From Phycisphaeraceae bacterium (GTDB taxonomy: Bacteria > Planctomycetota > Phycisphaerae > Phycisphaerales > Phycisphaeraceae), in contig JAJDCT010000253.1 in assembly GCA_029260695.1 (NCBI GenBank), positions 1 to 5,986 of the forward strand: a DNA stretch of 5,986 nt. Direction: 5' to 3'. Under the pieces are notes generated by a model, which did not search any database, was not told the DNA's origin, and worked only from the letters and a program-made list of their open reading frames with translations. A program made the translations under genes and the position numbers. Below are positions 1 through 5,744 of this stretch, one piece after another (position 1 is the first letter of the stretch; each line of letters starts with the position of its first letter).

Positions 1-1273
1 CAACCAGGTCGGCGGACCGCCGCAGCAGCAGGTAGACCCAGGTCTGGGCGTTGAAGTAGTAGCTGACGGCGAACGCCGGGAGCACCGCGATCAGCAGCTT
101 GATCCAGACCATCACCAGCGCCGCGGCGACGGTGCCCAAACCGCCAAGGTGTTCCCAGTCGGCGTCGGGCAATAACGTTCCCCACATGGGATCGGGCATG
201 ATCGCGTCGAGCCGGGTGGTGCCCTCGACCACTTCGCTGACCGCCCCGCCGGACAGGCTGTTTTTGGTGAGCCAGATCGTGCTGAAAACCACCAGCCCGA
301 TCAGCATATACGTCACCGCGCCGTAGACGATCATAACCGCGGTGTAGAAGAGGTAGCGCCACGGACGGCCGACGACGTAGTTGAACGCCCGGCTGACCAC
401 GTCAAACGCATCGGTGGCCTCGATCGCGATCCCCGGGATCATCAGGTTCACCCCGAACGCCAACCCGATCAGCAGCATCGCGGCGATGAAGCCGCCTAAG
501 AGCATCAGCCCAAACAGGATAGCACCCACGACGTCCGTGCCCGGCAGGTTGAACAGCACCCACCCCGCCAACGCCAGCGCCAGCCGGATGACCACCACGA
601 TCCCAAGGGGGATCAGTGGCGCGAGCATGATCTGTACCCAGTAGTCCAGGCCGAAGCGCAGCCCGGCGAATGCCGAGATGTGTTCGCCACGACAGGCGTC
701 CACCGCCGCAACCCGGCAGATGGCGCCGCCGATCAGGGACGTCAGCGCGAAGGCGTACAGAAGATAAACCACCAGGAAGCCCGGGTGCGTGGCGTAGAGC
801 CAGCCGGGGATACGGATGACCATCAATGCAAGCGCCCCGATGACACCGCCGCTGTCGGCCCCCCTGCCGCTCGCCAGGTCGCTGATCCCAAAGTCCAACG
901 CCGTGGCCGACACCACCAGCCGCTCAAATGCGCCGACCTGCTGGTCGACCAGTGTGCTGAAGATGTAGTCTTTCTCGATCAGAGAACTCGTCGCATCACT
1001 CGCCTCATCCTGGCTGCGCATATCAGATAGCCAGGTGTCAAACCGCGGGGCGTCCTTCTGGGCGTAGGCCCTGATTTCATTGGGGAAGACGCTTGGGCCC
1101 CAGGCGAAATCCATCGCGACGCCGCCGAGGTACAACAGCAGCACAAGCATCAGTGACAGCAACAGCCGCCCGGGCTGGATCGCCATACGGAACGCGCCGA
1201 ACAGTCTCAGGAAAGGCAGCGTCGAGCGCCAGTCAACCCTTTCAAGTGTCGTACGGTAATCTTGCTGGGACAT
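1..1273 (-). CDS. Multi-pass integral membrane protein of unknown function (3' end cut by window edge)
   Basis: The reading frame is open from an ATG at 1273-1271 to the left edge, giving 424 residues without a stop; the C-terminus is missing. GGAG lies 5 nt before the ATG, supporting this start. Translation shows a short cytoplasmic-looking N-terminus (MSQQDYRTTLERVDW), then about six hydrophobic segments near residues 36-55, 163-185, 212-240, 248-278, 305-333 and 380-407. A polar, probably extracytoplasmic loop at about 56-140 separates the first two. A segment around 286-310 (DAFDVVSRAFNYVVGRPWRY) resembles the amphipathic 'gRaf/gRsw...GRPW' stretch found in several poorly characterised bacterial polytopic membrane families. 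I do not recognise a catalytic motif or transporter signature. It follows rpiB by 71 nt on the same strand with no clear promoter between, so co-transcription is likely. The coding call is firm; the function is unknown. Confidence 0.85.
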   Translation of the reverse strand, partial: MSQQDYRTTLERVDWRSTLPFLRLFGAFRMAIQPGRLLLSLMLVLLLYLGGVAMDFAWGPSVFPNEIRAYAQKDAPRFDTWLSDMRSQDEASDATSSLIEKDYIFSTLVDQQVGAFERLVVSATALDFGISDLASGRGADSGGVIGALALMVIRIPGWLYATHPGFLVVYLLYAFALTSLIGGAICRVAAVDACRGEHISAFAGLRFGLDYWVQIMLAPLIPLGIVVVIRLALALAGWVLFNLPGTDVVGAILFGLMLLGGFIAAMLLIGLAFGVNLMIPGIAIEATDAFDVVSRAFNYVVGRPWRYLFYTAVMIVYGAVTYMLIGLVVFSTIWLTKNSLSGGAVSEVVEGTTRLDAIMPDPMWGTLLPDADWEHLGGLGTVAAALVMVWIKLLIAVLPAFAVSYYFNAQTWVYLLLRRSADLV

Positions 1274-1278
1274 GTCAG

Positions 1279-1282
1279 CTCC
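1279..1282 (-). promoter_or_regulatory. Shine-Dalgarno for the membrane-protein gene
   Basis: GGAG on the minus strand lies 5 nt before the ATG at 1273. It fixes the start of the partial membrane-protein gene. Confidence 0.6.
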
Positions 1283-1301
1283 GGTGCGTTTGCCCGCGAG
1301 T

Positions 1302-1326
1302 CCAGCCGGGTCTAACCGGGGGCTGG
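1302..1326 (-). other. GC-rich inverted repeat between rpiB and the membrane-protein gene
   Basis: CCAGCC at 1302-1307 pairs perfectly with GGCTGG at 1321-1326 around a 13-nt loop. On the transcribed strand no T-run follows, so it is not a standard intrinsic terminator. It could attenuate or stabilise the rpiB 3' end, or be chance in GC-rich DNA. Confidence 0.3.
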
Positions 1327-1344
1327 CCGGGGGATGGGTCTGTC

Positions 1345-1833
1345 TTACTCGTTGACCGCTGCGGCGCGGTCAATGGAAACTGCCGAAGGGTCCAGGCCCT
1401 GCTCGATCGCTTGGATCTTCTGTACCCGTCTTTCGTGCCTGCCGCCCTCGAACTCGGTCCGCATCCACGCCGCCACGATCCGCTCGATCACCCGGACGCC
1501 CAGCATGTCTGCGGGGATACACAACACGTTCGCGTCGTTGTGCCGGCGTGAGACCTCGGCACCGACCTCGTCATGCACCAGGGCGGCACGGATGCCTTTG
1601 ACCTTGTTCGCCGCGATCGACATCCCGATCCCGGAACCACAGATCAGGATGCCCCGGTCCGCCTTGCCTTTAGCAACCGCGTCGGCGACAGGGTATGCCA
1701 TGTCGGGGTAGTCACAGGAACGTGTCTTGCAGACACCCAGCAAGGATGACACGTGCCCATTGGCGGTCAGTGTCTCGGTGATAGCCCGGACCGCATCGGT
1801 ACCTCGGTGGTCGGCTCCAAGTGCGATTTTCAT
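1345..1833 (-). CDS. rpiB: Ribose-5-phosphate isomerase B
   Basis: This 162-residue protein belongs to the RpiB/LacAB family, which interconverts ribose 5-phosphate and ribulose 5-phosphate in the cytosolic pentose phosphate pathway. Visible hallmarks are the N-terminal ALGADHRG (D8, H9), the conserved DYPD at 41-44, the active-site loop ILICGSGIGMSIAANK with catalytic Cys65, the RRHNDANVL stretch with H98, and the phosphate-binding arginines in GGRHERR (R132, R136). E. coli RpiB is about 149 residues; the extra length here is a C-terminal tail after about residue 146. An oddity is that the usual aspartate and glycine-threonine before DYP (D-x-G-T) read LLGVCK here. The ATG overlaps the TGA of the upstream fusion gene (ATGA), and AAGGAG lies 8 nt upstream inside that gene, indicating translational coupling. 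Identity is clear; whether it also acts on allose phosphate cannot be told. Confidence 0.95.
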   Translation of the reverse strand: MKIALGADHRGTDAVRAITETLTANGHVSSLLGVCKTRSCDYPDMAYPVADAVAKGKADRGILICGSGIGMSIAANKVKGIRAALVHDEVGAEVSRRHNDANVLCIPADMLGVRVIERIVAAWMRTEFEGGRHERRVQKIQAIEQGLDPSAVSIDRAAAVNE

Positions 1834-3020
1834 AAAGGTAACTCCTTGAGTCTGTGGGCCAGTCCTCGACGGATCGCCTCGGCGGTTGCTCGATACACCT
1901 CGTCGTCGGCCCCGATCGGATCGCTGATGTCGGCGCCCGGGTCCACCATGTGGGTCTTATCCACGGCGGAGGGCACTACCTCCAGCACCGCCAGACGGTG
2001 GCTGGCGGTCATGCAATATATCACGTCTGCCCAATCCACAAGCTCACGGGTCAGTGGGGTCGATTGATGACCGCTGATATCGACCCCGGCGGCCGCGACC
2101 GCCCGGACCGCCTCGGGGGTCGCTGCCATCCCACCAGAGGCATAGGCCCCGGCCGACCGCACCGCGATCCCCGCCTGGTCTAGCCTGTCCGGCTGGACCC
2201 CAAGCTGCTTGGCGATCATCTGCCGGGCGATTCCCTCCGCCATCGGAGACCGGCAGGTGTTGCCTGTGCAGACCATCAACAGGTTGTAACGTGTGAGCTT
2301 GCTGATATATCGCTTATCGTACACCCCCTCACGCTGAACCGCCCACGTCTGCCCGTCACCCCCAGTTTCCCCGGTTCCCCCGTCACCCCCGGTTGTTCCC
2401 CCGACTGCGGCCCCGGTGATCTTCACGATCGTCGACGGCTTGGCGTATCGGCAGTGTCCGCCGTCCACCACCAACTCGACGTGCCCCTTAACCGCCTCGG
2501 CGGCCTGCTGGGCATCCACCGGCGGACGCTCACCTGGCAGATTCGCGCTGCTGGCGATCACCGCAGACCCACCCGCGGCGAGTACCTCCCGGCCAAGCGG
2601 GTGGTCCGGGCAACGAAGGCCCACGACGCCCTTGTGGTAAATCCGATCCTGATACTCACCGGCCAAACCCAACCCATCAAGACACCGCTCGATGACATCG
2701 GGCGTAACCTCCACGAGCAACGTGATCGGGCCGGGCATCGCCTTCATGGCAAGCCGCCTGGCCGCTCCGCCGGTCAACTCCGCGAACCGCCCGATGGCCT
2801 GCGGCTCAGGGATGTGAACCGTAAAGGCCCGGCTCGCATCGGCCTGCTTGAGCTTCCGCAGGCGATCGACCCCTTCATCGCTGAGCGCCGAAGCCGCAAC
2901 GCCGTAGACCGTTTCGGTTGGAAAAACGACCAGCCCCCCGGCGCGTAGCACCTGCGACACCTGGCGGGCGATCGCCTCGTGCTGTCGGGGGTTGCCCGGT
3001 TCTAAGGTAGTAACCTGCAT
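1830..3020 (-). CDS. sua5: Fusion: Sua5/YrdC threonylcarbamoyl-AMP synthase + low-molecular-weight (YwlE-like) phosphatase
   Basis: This 396-residue protein has two domains. Residues about 13-203 are a Sua5/YrdC domain (GGLVVFPTETVYGVAA at 28-43, PGPITLL at 96-102, SSAN at 157-160, PSTIVKI at 195-201). The family makes threonylcarbamoyl-AMP from threonine, bicarbonate and ATP for the tRNA t6A37 modification. Residues about 244-392 are a low-molecular-weight protein phosphatase: the P-loop CTGNTCRS carries nucleophile C251 and R257, and DISDP supplies the likely general acid D367. A Gly/Thr/Asp-rich linker (about 207-225) joins them. T255 in the P-loop is the residue type that marks YwlE protein-arginine phosphatases rather than tyrosine phosphatases. 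The usual KxR motif of the Sua5 domain reads K58-Q-A60, so its arginine is missing, and there is an extra stretch around 112-131. The ATG has no Shine-Dalgarno; a promoter sits just upstream. rpiB overlaps its stop by 4 nt. Domain calls are firm; phosphatase substrate is inferred. Confidence 0.93.
   Translation of the reverse strand: MQVTTLEPGNPRQHEAIARQVSQVLRAGGLVVFPTETVYGVAASALSDEGVDRLRKLKQADASRAFTVHIPEPQAIGRFAELTGGAARRLAMKAMPGPITLLVEVTPDVIERCLDGLGLAGEYQDRIYHKGVVGLRCPDHPLGREVLAAGGSAVIASSANLPGERPPVDAQQAAEAVKGHVELVVDGGHCRYAKPSTIVKITGAAVGGTTGGDGGTGETGGDGQTWAVQREGVYDKRYISKLTRYNLLMVCTGNTCRSPMAEGIARQMIAKQLGVQPDRLDQAGIAVRSAGAYASGGMAATPEAVRAVAAAGVDISGHQSTPLTRELVDWADVIYCMTASHRLAVLEVVPSAVDKTHMVDPGADISDPIGADDEVYRATAEAIRRGLAHRLKELPL
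1842..1847 (-). promoter_or_regulatory. Strong Shine-Dalgarno for rpiB inside the upstream gene
   Basis: AAGGAG lies 8 nt before the rpiB ATG, within the last codons of the Sua5-phosphatase fusion. With the 4-nt ATGA stop/start overlap it supports the rpiB start and coupled translation. Confidence 0.75.
2340..2393 (-). repeat. In-frame 27-bp tandem duplication encoding the interdomain linker
   Basis: Two adjacent 9-codon units encode TGGDGGTGE (residues 210-218) and TGGDGQTWA (219-227). At DNA level the 11-mer CCGTCACCCCC occurs at 2353-2363 and 2380-2390 on the plus strand, exactly 27 bp apart. This is a low-complexity flexible linker between the Sua5 and phosphatase domains, likely to vary in length between relatives. 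Confidence 0.7.
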
Positions 3021-3027
3021 CGATTAA

Positions 3028-3056
3028 ATTATCGAAGCAGCCACAAATGATTGCAA
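3028..3056 (-). promoter_or_regulatory. Predicted sigma70-type promoter of the sua5-phosphatase gene
   Basis: On the minus strand TTGCAA (3056-3051, 4/6 to TTGACA) and GATAAT (3033-3028, 5/6 to TATAAT) are separated by exactly 17 nt, in an AT-rich island of GC-rich DNA. The expected start point, about 7 nt past the -10 box, falls at 3020-3022, on or next to the A of the ATG. That would give a leaderless message, consistent with the absence of a Shine-Dalgarno. Confidence 0.55.
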
Positions 3057-3085
3057 ACTTCCACACTTAACGGGCCGACGGATTA

Positions 3086-3568
3086 TCAGGTTTCCGGCTC
3101 GACCTGGGTCGCGACCGCTTTGAGGAAGCTCTCCAGGTAATCTTTGAAGAACAAGTCCAACCCCTTGGCGGTCAGGTCGTGGTCGGTGCCCCAGATGCTG
3201 ACGCGAAGGTCGGTGAACTCCGGGTCGATCTGGATCACGACCTGCTGATCGTCGTCGGTTCGGCCGGTGATGCTCTGGGCGAAATGTGAGGACAGGGCAT
3301 TGACCCCGGGCCCGCCGATGCTGACGGTCGGCCGGGCGTGCAAGGTGTTATTGTTCAGATACCAGATGTCCGTGCAGACCACCGGCTGGATCGGCGTCGC
3401 CAAGGCGTCACGGTTTTTGCTCACCCAGCCCTCGACCTGCTCGCGGAGCCGATACGCCAACGGCCGATCGGCCTGCTCCGCCCGCAGGTGCGCCCCCACC
3501 ACGATCAGCAGCAGGTGCGACGGGTCCAGGCCGGGTTCGGCTTCGGGGTCTAGCGGCGGGATGGGCAT
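3086..3568 (-). CDS. Conserved-looking hypothetical protein, 160 residues
   Basis: I do not recognise this gene. It encodes a soluble, globular-looking protein without signal peptide or clear membrane segments. The N-terminus is proline-rich and acidic (MPIPPLDPEAEPGLDP), followed by a hydrophobic strand LLLIVVGAHL (19-28), a charged helix (about 34-54), then PVVCTDIWYLNNN (62-74), a glycine-rich SIGGPGVNALS turn (83-93), the strand VVIQIDPEF (110-118) and DLRVSIWGTDHDLTAKGLDLFFKDYL split over 120-145. Alternating strands and helices with a GGPGVN turn suggest an alpha/beta fold. The ATG at 3568 is the only in-frame methionine and no Shine-Dalgarno precedes it (the 5' flank is C-rich), so the start is somewhat uncertain. 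It lies between argF (173 nt upstream, with repeats) and the fusion gene (65 nt downstream, own promoter). Codon and base usage match the neighbours, supporting a real gene. Confidence 0.75.
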   Translation of the reverse strand: MPIPPLDPEAEPGLDPSHLLLIVVGAHLRAEQADRPLAYRLREQVEGWVSKNRDALATPIQPVVCTDIWYLNNNTLHARPTVSIGGPGVNALSSHFAQSITGRTDDDQQVVIQIDPEFTDLRVSIWGTDHDLTAKGLDLFFKDYLESFLKAVATQVEPET

Positions 3569-3599
3569 GAGGTGGTGGGGTCTGGGGTCTGTCAGAAAG

Positions 3600-3621
3600 T
3601 TATTAAGAGATCTCTGAATAA
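3600..3621. promoter_or_regulatory. 22-bp operator-like palindrome upstream of the hypothetical gene
   Basis: Centred at 3610/3611, arms TTATTaAGAGA and TCTCTgAATAA match at 10 of 11 positions, with a perfect 10-bp core AGAGATCTCT (3606-3615). The centre is about 42 nt upstream of the ATG at 3568, a normal place for a regulator site. The regulator is unknown. Confidence 0.45.
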
Positions 3622-3634
3622 TCCCTACGGCGGA

Positions 3635-3650
3635 GGCCGATTCATCGGCC
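3635..3650. other. Perfect 6-bp stem, 4-nt loop hairpin
   Basis: GGCCGA at 3635-3640 and TCGGCC at 3645-3650 flank the loop TTCA. It sits about 90 nt past the argF stop and 67 nt before the next gene, between the two 22-bp direct repeats. No T-run follows on the transcribed strand, so at best it is an atypical terminator for argF or part of a regulatory region. Confidence 0.5.
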
Positions 3651-3669
3651 GTATCAGTATGGTATCAGT
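3651..3669. repeat. Octamer pair GTATCAGT with 11-bp period
   Basis: GTATCAGT occurs at 3651-3658 and 3662-3669, one helical turn apart, next to the hairpin and between the two 22-bp repeats. This may be paired half-sites for a DNA-binding protein; chance is not excluded. Confidence 0.4.
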
Positions 3670-3700
3670 CACTCCAGAAAGTTATTCAGAGATATCACTA

Positions 3701-3741
3701 GCTAGAGCTAGCGACTAAAGGCTAACAGCTAATAGCCGCTT
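3701..3741. repeat. Degenerate heptanucleotide repeats (GCTAAYA-like)
   Basis: Units GCTAGA, GCTAGCG, ACTAAAG, GCTAACA, GCTAATA and GCCGCTT follow one another from 3701, with a 7-nt period after the first. They end right at the argF stop codon. They resemble in style the short tandem heptamer repeats of other bacterial intergenic regions; no function is implied. Within them GGCTA (3720-3724) and TAGCC (3733-3737) can form a weak hairpin just past the argF stop, followed by TTT on the transcribed strand, a poor terminator candidate. Confidence 0.5.
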
Positions 3742-4662
3742 CTAAACCCCACCCATCAGTACAGCGAGCAGGCCCTTCTGTGCGTGCAGGCGGTTGTGTG
3801 CCTCGGGGAAGACCCGGCTACGCGGGCCGTCCATCACTTCGTCGGTGATCTCCACACCCCGGTAGGCCGGCAGGCAGTGCAGCACCACCGCGTGATCGGC
3901 GGCATGAGAAACCAGGCCATCGTTGACCTGGTAACCCTTGAACGCTTCGAGCCGGGCCTGCTTCTCATCTTCCTGACCCATCGACGTGAACGTGTCGGTG
4001 AATACAGCGTCCACACCCTTGACCGCATCAATCGGGTCGACGATCACCTCCAGGTCCATACCCGGCGCGTCGGCGAGCAGTTGCTTCTGCACCTGCGGCG
4101 TGAATTCGTAACCCTCAGGACTCGCCAATACAAACCGGACACCCAGTCGGCCACAAAGAATCGCGACGCTGCGTGCGACGTTGTTGCCATCTCCTATAAA
4201 TGCAACACTTCGGCCGGTGAGGTCGGCGCCGAATTCGTCCTGCAATGTCATGAGGTCCGCCAGCGCCTGGCAGGGGTGGGATTCATCACTAAGCATATTG
4301 ATGACCGGGACACCGCCGAACTCGGCGAAGTCAATCAGCTTCTGGTGTTCAAACACCCGAGCGGCGATGCCGTGGACCATCCCGCCGAGGACCTTGGCCA
4401 CGTCGCCGACCGACTCGCGTTTACCCAGCCCGACCTCCTGGCCCATGATGATCGAATGGCCACCCAGCTCGATCATCGCCTGTTCAAAACTCACCCGCGT
4501 CCGCAAACTGGGCTTCTCAAACAGCATCGCCAGGGTCTGCCCGGCCAATACAGGGTCGTTGGCTTTGCCCGCGTCACGTTCGTCGCGCAGCCGTCGGGCA
4601 ACCCCCAGCATGTGCTTGAGTTCGTCGGGCGTGGCATTGGCAATAGATAAAAAATGTTTCAT
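3742..4662 (-). CDS. argF: Ornithine carbamoyltransferase
   Basis: This 306-residue cytosolic enzyme joins carbamoyl phosphate to ornithine to give citrulline, the sixth step of arginine synthesis. Family landmarks are all present: the carbamoyl-phosphate loop SLRTR (52-56), the second-domain HPCQ (129-132) within a VPVINMLSDESHPCQ stretch, the GDGNNVARS loop (157-165), DTFTSMGQE (223-231) for ornithine binding, and HCLPAYRG (262-269) with the catalytic cysteine C263. A near C-terminal EAHNRLHAQKGLLAVL is also typical. Length is normal for the family. SMG and HCLPA favour ornithine rather than N-acetyl- or N-succinylornithine as substrate, though that split is inferred. The ATG at 4662 has only a weak GAG 6-8 nt upstream. 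argB lies 176 nt upstream on the same strand. No convincing promoter is visible in the gap, so argB-argF co-transcription is likely but unproven. Confidence 0.97.
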   Translation of the reverse strand: MKHFLSIANATPDELKHMLGVARRLRDERDAGKANDPVLAGQTLAMLFEKPSLRTRVSFEQAMIELGGHSIIMGQEVGLGKRESVGDVAKVLGGMVHGIAARVFEHQKLIDFAEFGGVPVINMLSDESHPCQALADLMTLQDEFGADLTGRSVAFIGDGNNVARSVAILCGRLGVRFVLASPEGYEFTPQVQKQLLADAPGMDLEVIVDPIDAVKGVDAVFTDTFTSMGQEDEKQARLEAFKGYQVNDGLVSHAADHAVVLHCLPAYRGVEITDEVMDGPRSRVFPEAHNRLHAQKGLLAVLMGGV

Positions 4663-4703
4663 GGTGTACTCGTTAATGCTTGAATCTCGTTGCGAAGATG
4701 ATG

Positions 4704-4827
4704 AACCGCCAAGACGCAGAGGACGCCAAGAAGCGGAGGAATATCGCTTTTCAATCCGGTGTATTCACTCACGCAACCGGTCCACTATATCCTGTAGCTC
4801 CTGGGAAAACCCGGCGTCTTGGCGGTT
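4704..4827. repeat. 14-bp perfect inverted repeat bounding a repeat-like element between argB and argF
   Basis: AACCGCCAAGACGC at 4704-4717 and its exact reverse complement at 4814-4827 bound a 124-bp segment filling most of the argB-argF gap; with one bulged base the arms extend 3 bp further out (GAT/ATC). CGCCAAGA recurs at 4724-4731. Read on the plus strand the left part would encode NRQDAEDAKKRR, a string I recall from spurious short ORFs in many bacterial genomes, the mark of a dispersed non-coding repeat. No transposase or target duplication is evident. It may act as an mRNA stem between argB and argF. Confidence 0.65.
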
Positions 4828-4838
4828 ATCCGCTGTAC

Positions 4839-5711
4839 TCACAACACGATCTCCGTGCCGATCCCTTTGCCGGTGTAGACTTCCAAAAGGGACGAGTGCT
4901 TGATCCGGCCGTCGATGATGTGGGCCTTGGCGACCCCGCCTGTTAACGCGGTAAAGCTGGCCTCGACCTTCGGGAGCATCCCCGCCTGGATCACGCCTGA
5001 CTCGATGAGCGATTCGATCTTCTCTTTGGTCAGGTGGCTTGCCAGATCGTCGGGGTCGTCCGAGAGGCGGATGCCATGAGTGTCGGAGATCAGCACGAGT
5101 TTCTCGGCCTTGACAGCGGCAGCCACATGCCCGGCGACGCTGTCGGCGTTGACGTTCAGCTTGCCGCCCGAAGCGTCGCGCGCGATCGGCGCGATCACCG
5201 GGATGTAGTTCGCCTCGGTCACCGCGTCCAACAGATCGGCGTTGACCCACTCGACCTCGCCGACAGAACCGATATCGATCCGCCTGCCTTCGTCGCCTTC
5301 AAGGAACAGCCGCTTGCCGAACACCGCACAGCTCGCCAGGCTGTGCAGCCGCATCGGTCGGTGCCCAAGCTCGGTGATGAATCCCGCGATCTGCTGGTTG
5401 ATCGTGTTGACTAAAACGTGCTCGGCGATCGCCAGGGTCCGGTCGTCGGTGTACCGCCTTCCCTGAACGAACTGCGCCTCGAGCCCGGCCTGCTTCATCG
5501 CCTCGGTGATCCCCTTGCCACCGCCGTGGACGATGATCGGGCGCATACCCACAGCGGACATGAAGCAGATATCACTGACCACGCTCTTGAGGTCGCCGGG
5601 CTGATCCATGATGGACCCCCCGACCTTGACGACGATCGCCTTGCCTTTGAACCGGCGGACGTACTCGTGCGCCTCGACCAAGGCGGTCGCTTTGTTGATG
5701 GCATCTTGCAC
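4839..5711 (-). CDS. argB: N-acetylglutamate kinase
   Basis: This 290-residue amino-acid-kinase-family enzyme phosphorylates N-acetylglutamate, the second step of arginine synthesis. Visible motifs are VVKVGGS (27-33) with K29 for phosphoryl transfer, HGGGK (62-66), GRRYTDDRTL (84-93) for substrate binding, LNVNAD (185-190), VLISDTHGI (206-214) at the nucleotide site, GMLPK (244-248) and the C-terminal EVYTGKGIGTEI. Family members usually read HGGGP where K66 is here. The N-terminal helix (about 5-22, AINKATALVEAHEYVRRF) plus the GIGT tail are features of arginine-inhibited hexameric enzymes, so feedback control by arginine is inferred. The start is GTG (5711-5709), chosen because it includes the whole N-terminal helix and has GGAG 7 nt upstream and a promoter further up. 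It ends 176 nt before argF. The identity is secure. Confidence 0.97.
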   Translation of the reverse strand: MQDAINKATALVEAHEYVRRFKGKAIVVKVGGSIMDQPGDLKSVVSDICFMSAVGMRPIIVHGGGKGITEAMKQAGLEAQFVQGRRYTDDRTLAIAEHVLVNTINQQIAGFITELGHRPMRLHSLASCAVFGKRLFLEGDEGRRIDIGSVGEVEWVNADLLDAVTEANYIPVIAPIARDASGGKLNVNADSVAGHVAAAVKAEKLVLISDTHGIRLSDDPDDLASHLTKEKIESLIESGVIQAGMLPKVEASFTALTGGVAKAHIIDGRIKHSSLLEVYTGKGIGTEIVL

Positions 5712-5718
5712 CGCAGAA

Positions 5719-5722
5719 CTCC
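5719..5722 (-). promoter_or_regulatory. Shine-Dalgarno supporting the argB GTG start
   Basis: GGAG on the minus strand lies 7 nt before the GTG at 5711. It supports this non-ATG start. Confidence 0.65.
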
Positions 5723-5744
5723 GCTAAAAGGGGAGAAACGCGGG

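Larger units (their letters stand above)
3593..3696. repeat. Pair of 22-bp direct repeats in the argF-hypothetical intergenic region
   Basis: The sequences at 3593-3614 and 3675-3696 both begin CAGAAAGTTATT and match at 20 of 22 positions (differences at the 13th and 20th bases), 82 bp apart start to start. The first copy overlaps the left arm of the palindrome at 3600-3621, so the motif TTATT(A/C)AGAGAT occurs three times: twice forward, once inverted. Confidence 0.7.

Noticed and set aside
99..1030. Several plus-strand open frames (99-326, 381-644, 680-1030) at the left end.
   Set aside because: They lie opposite the continuous membrane-protein frame, are rich in Ser/Thr/Pro/Arg and have no recognisable motifs.
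3600..3696. ARG box (ArgR operator) near argF, because TGAAT and ATTCA half-sites occur at 3615-3619, 3640-3644 and 3684-3688.
   Set aside because: The half-sites do not have the 4-nt spacing of the ARG box, and the region is downstream of argF, not upstream of an arginine gene.
3720..3737. Intrinsic terminator of argF.
   Set aside because: The stem is only 5 bp and is followed by just three T residues; noted as part of the heptamer tract but not called as a terminator.
3784..4650. A 288-residue plus-strand open frame opposite argF.
   Set aside because: It is the antisense of a gene with all OTCase motifs; long antisense frames are expected in GC-rich DNA and it shows no family pattern of its own.
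4765..5250. A 161-residue minus-strand frame whose end reads FSQELQDIVDRLRE and looks protein-like.
   Set aside because: Most of it is out of frame with argB over the same DNA and is Arg/Gly-rich shadow sequence; the end runs into the inverted-repeat element.
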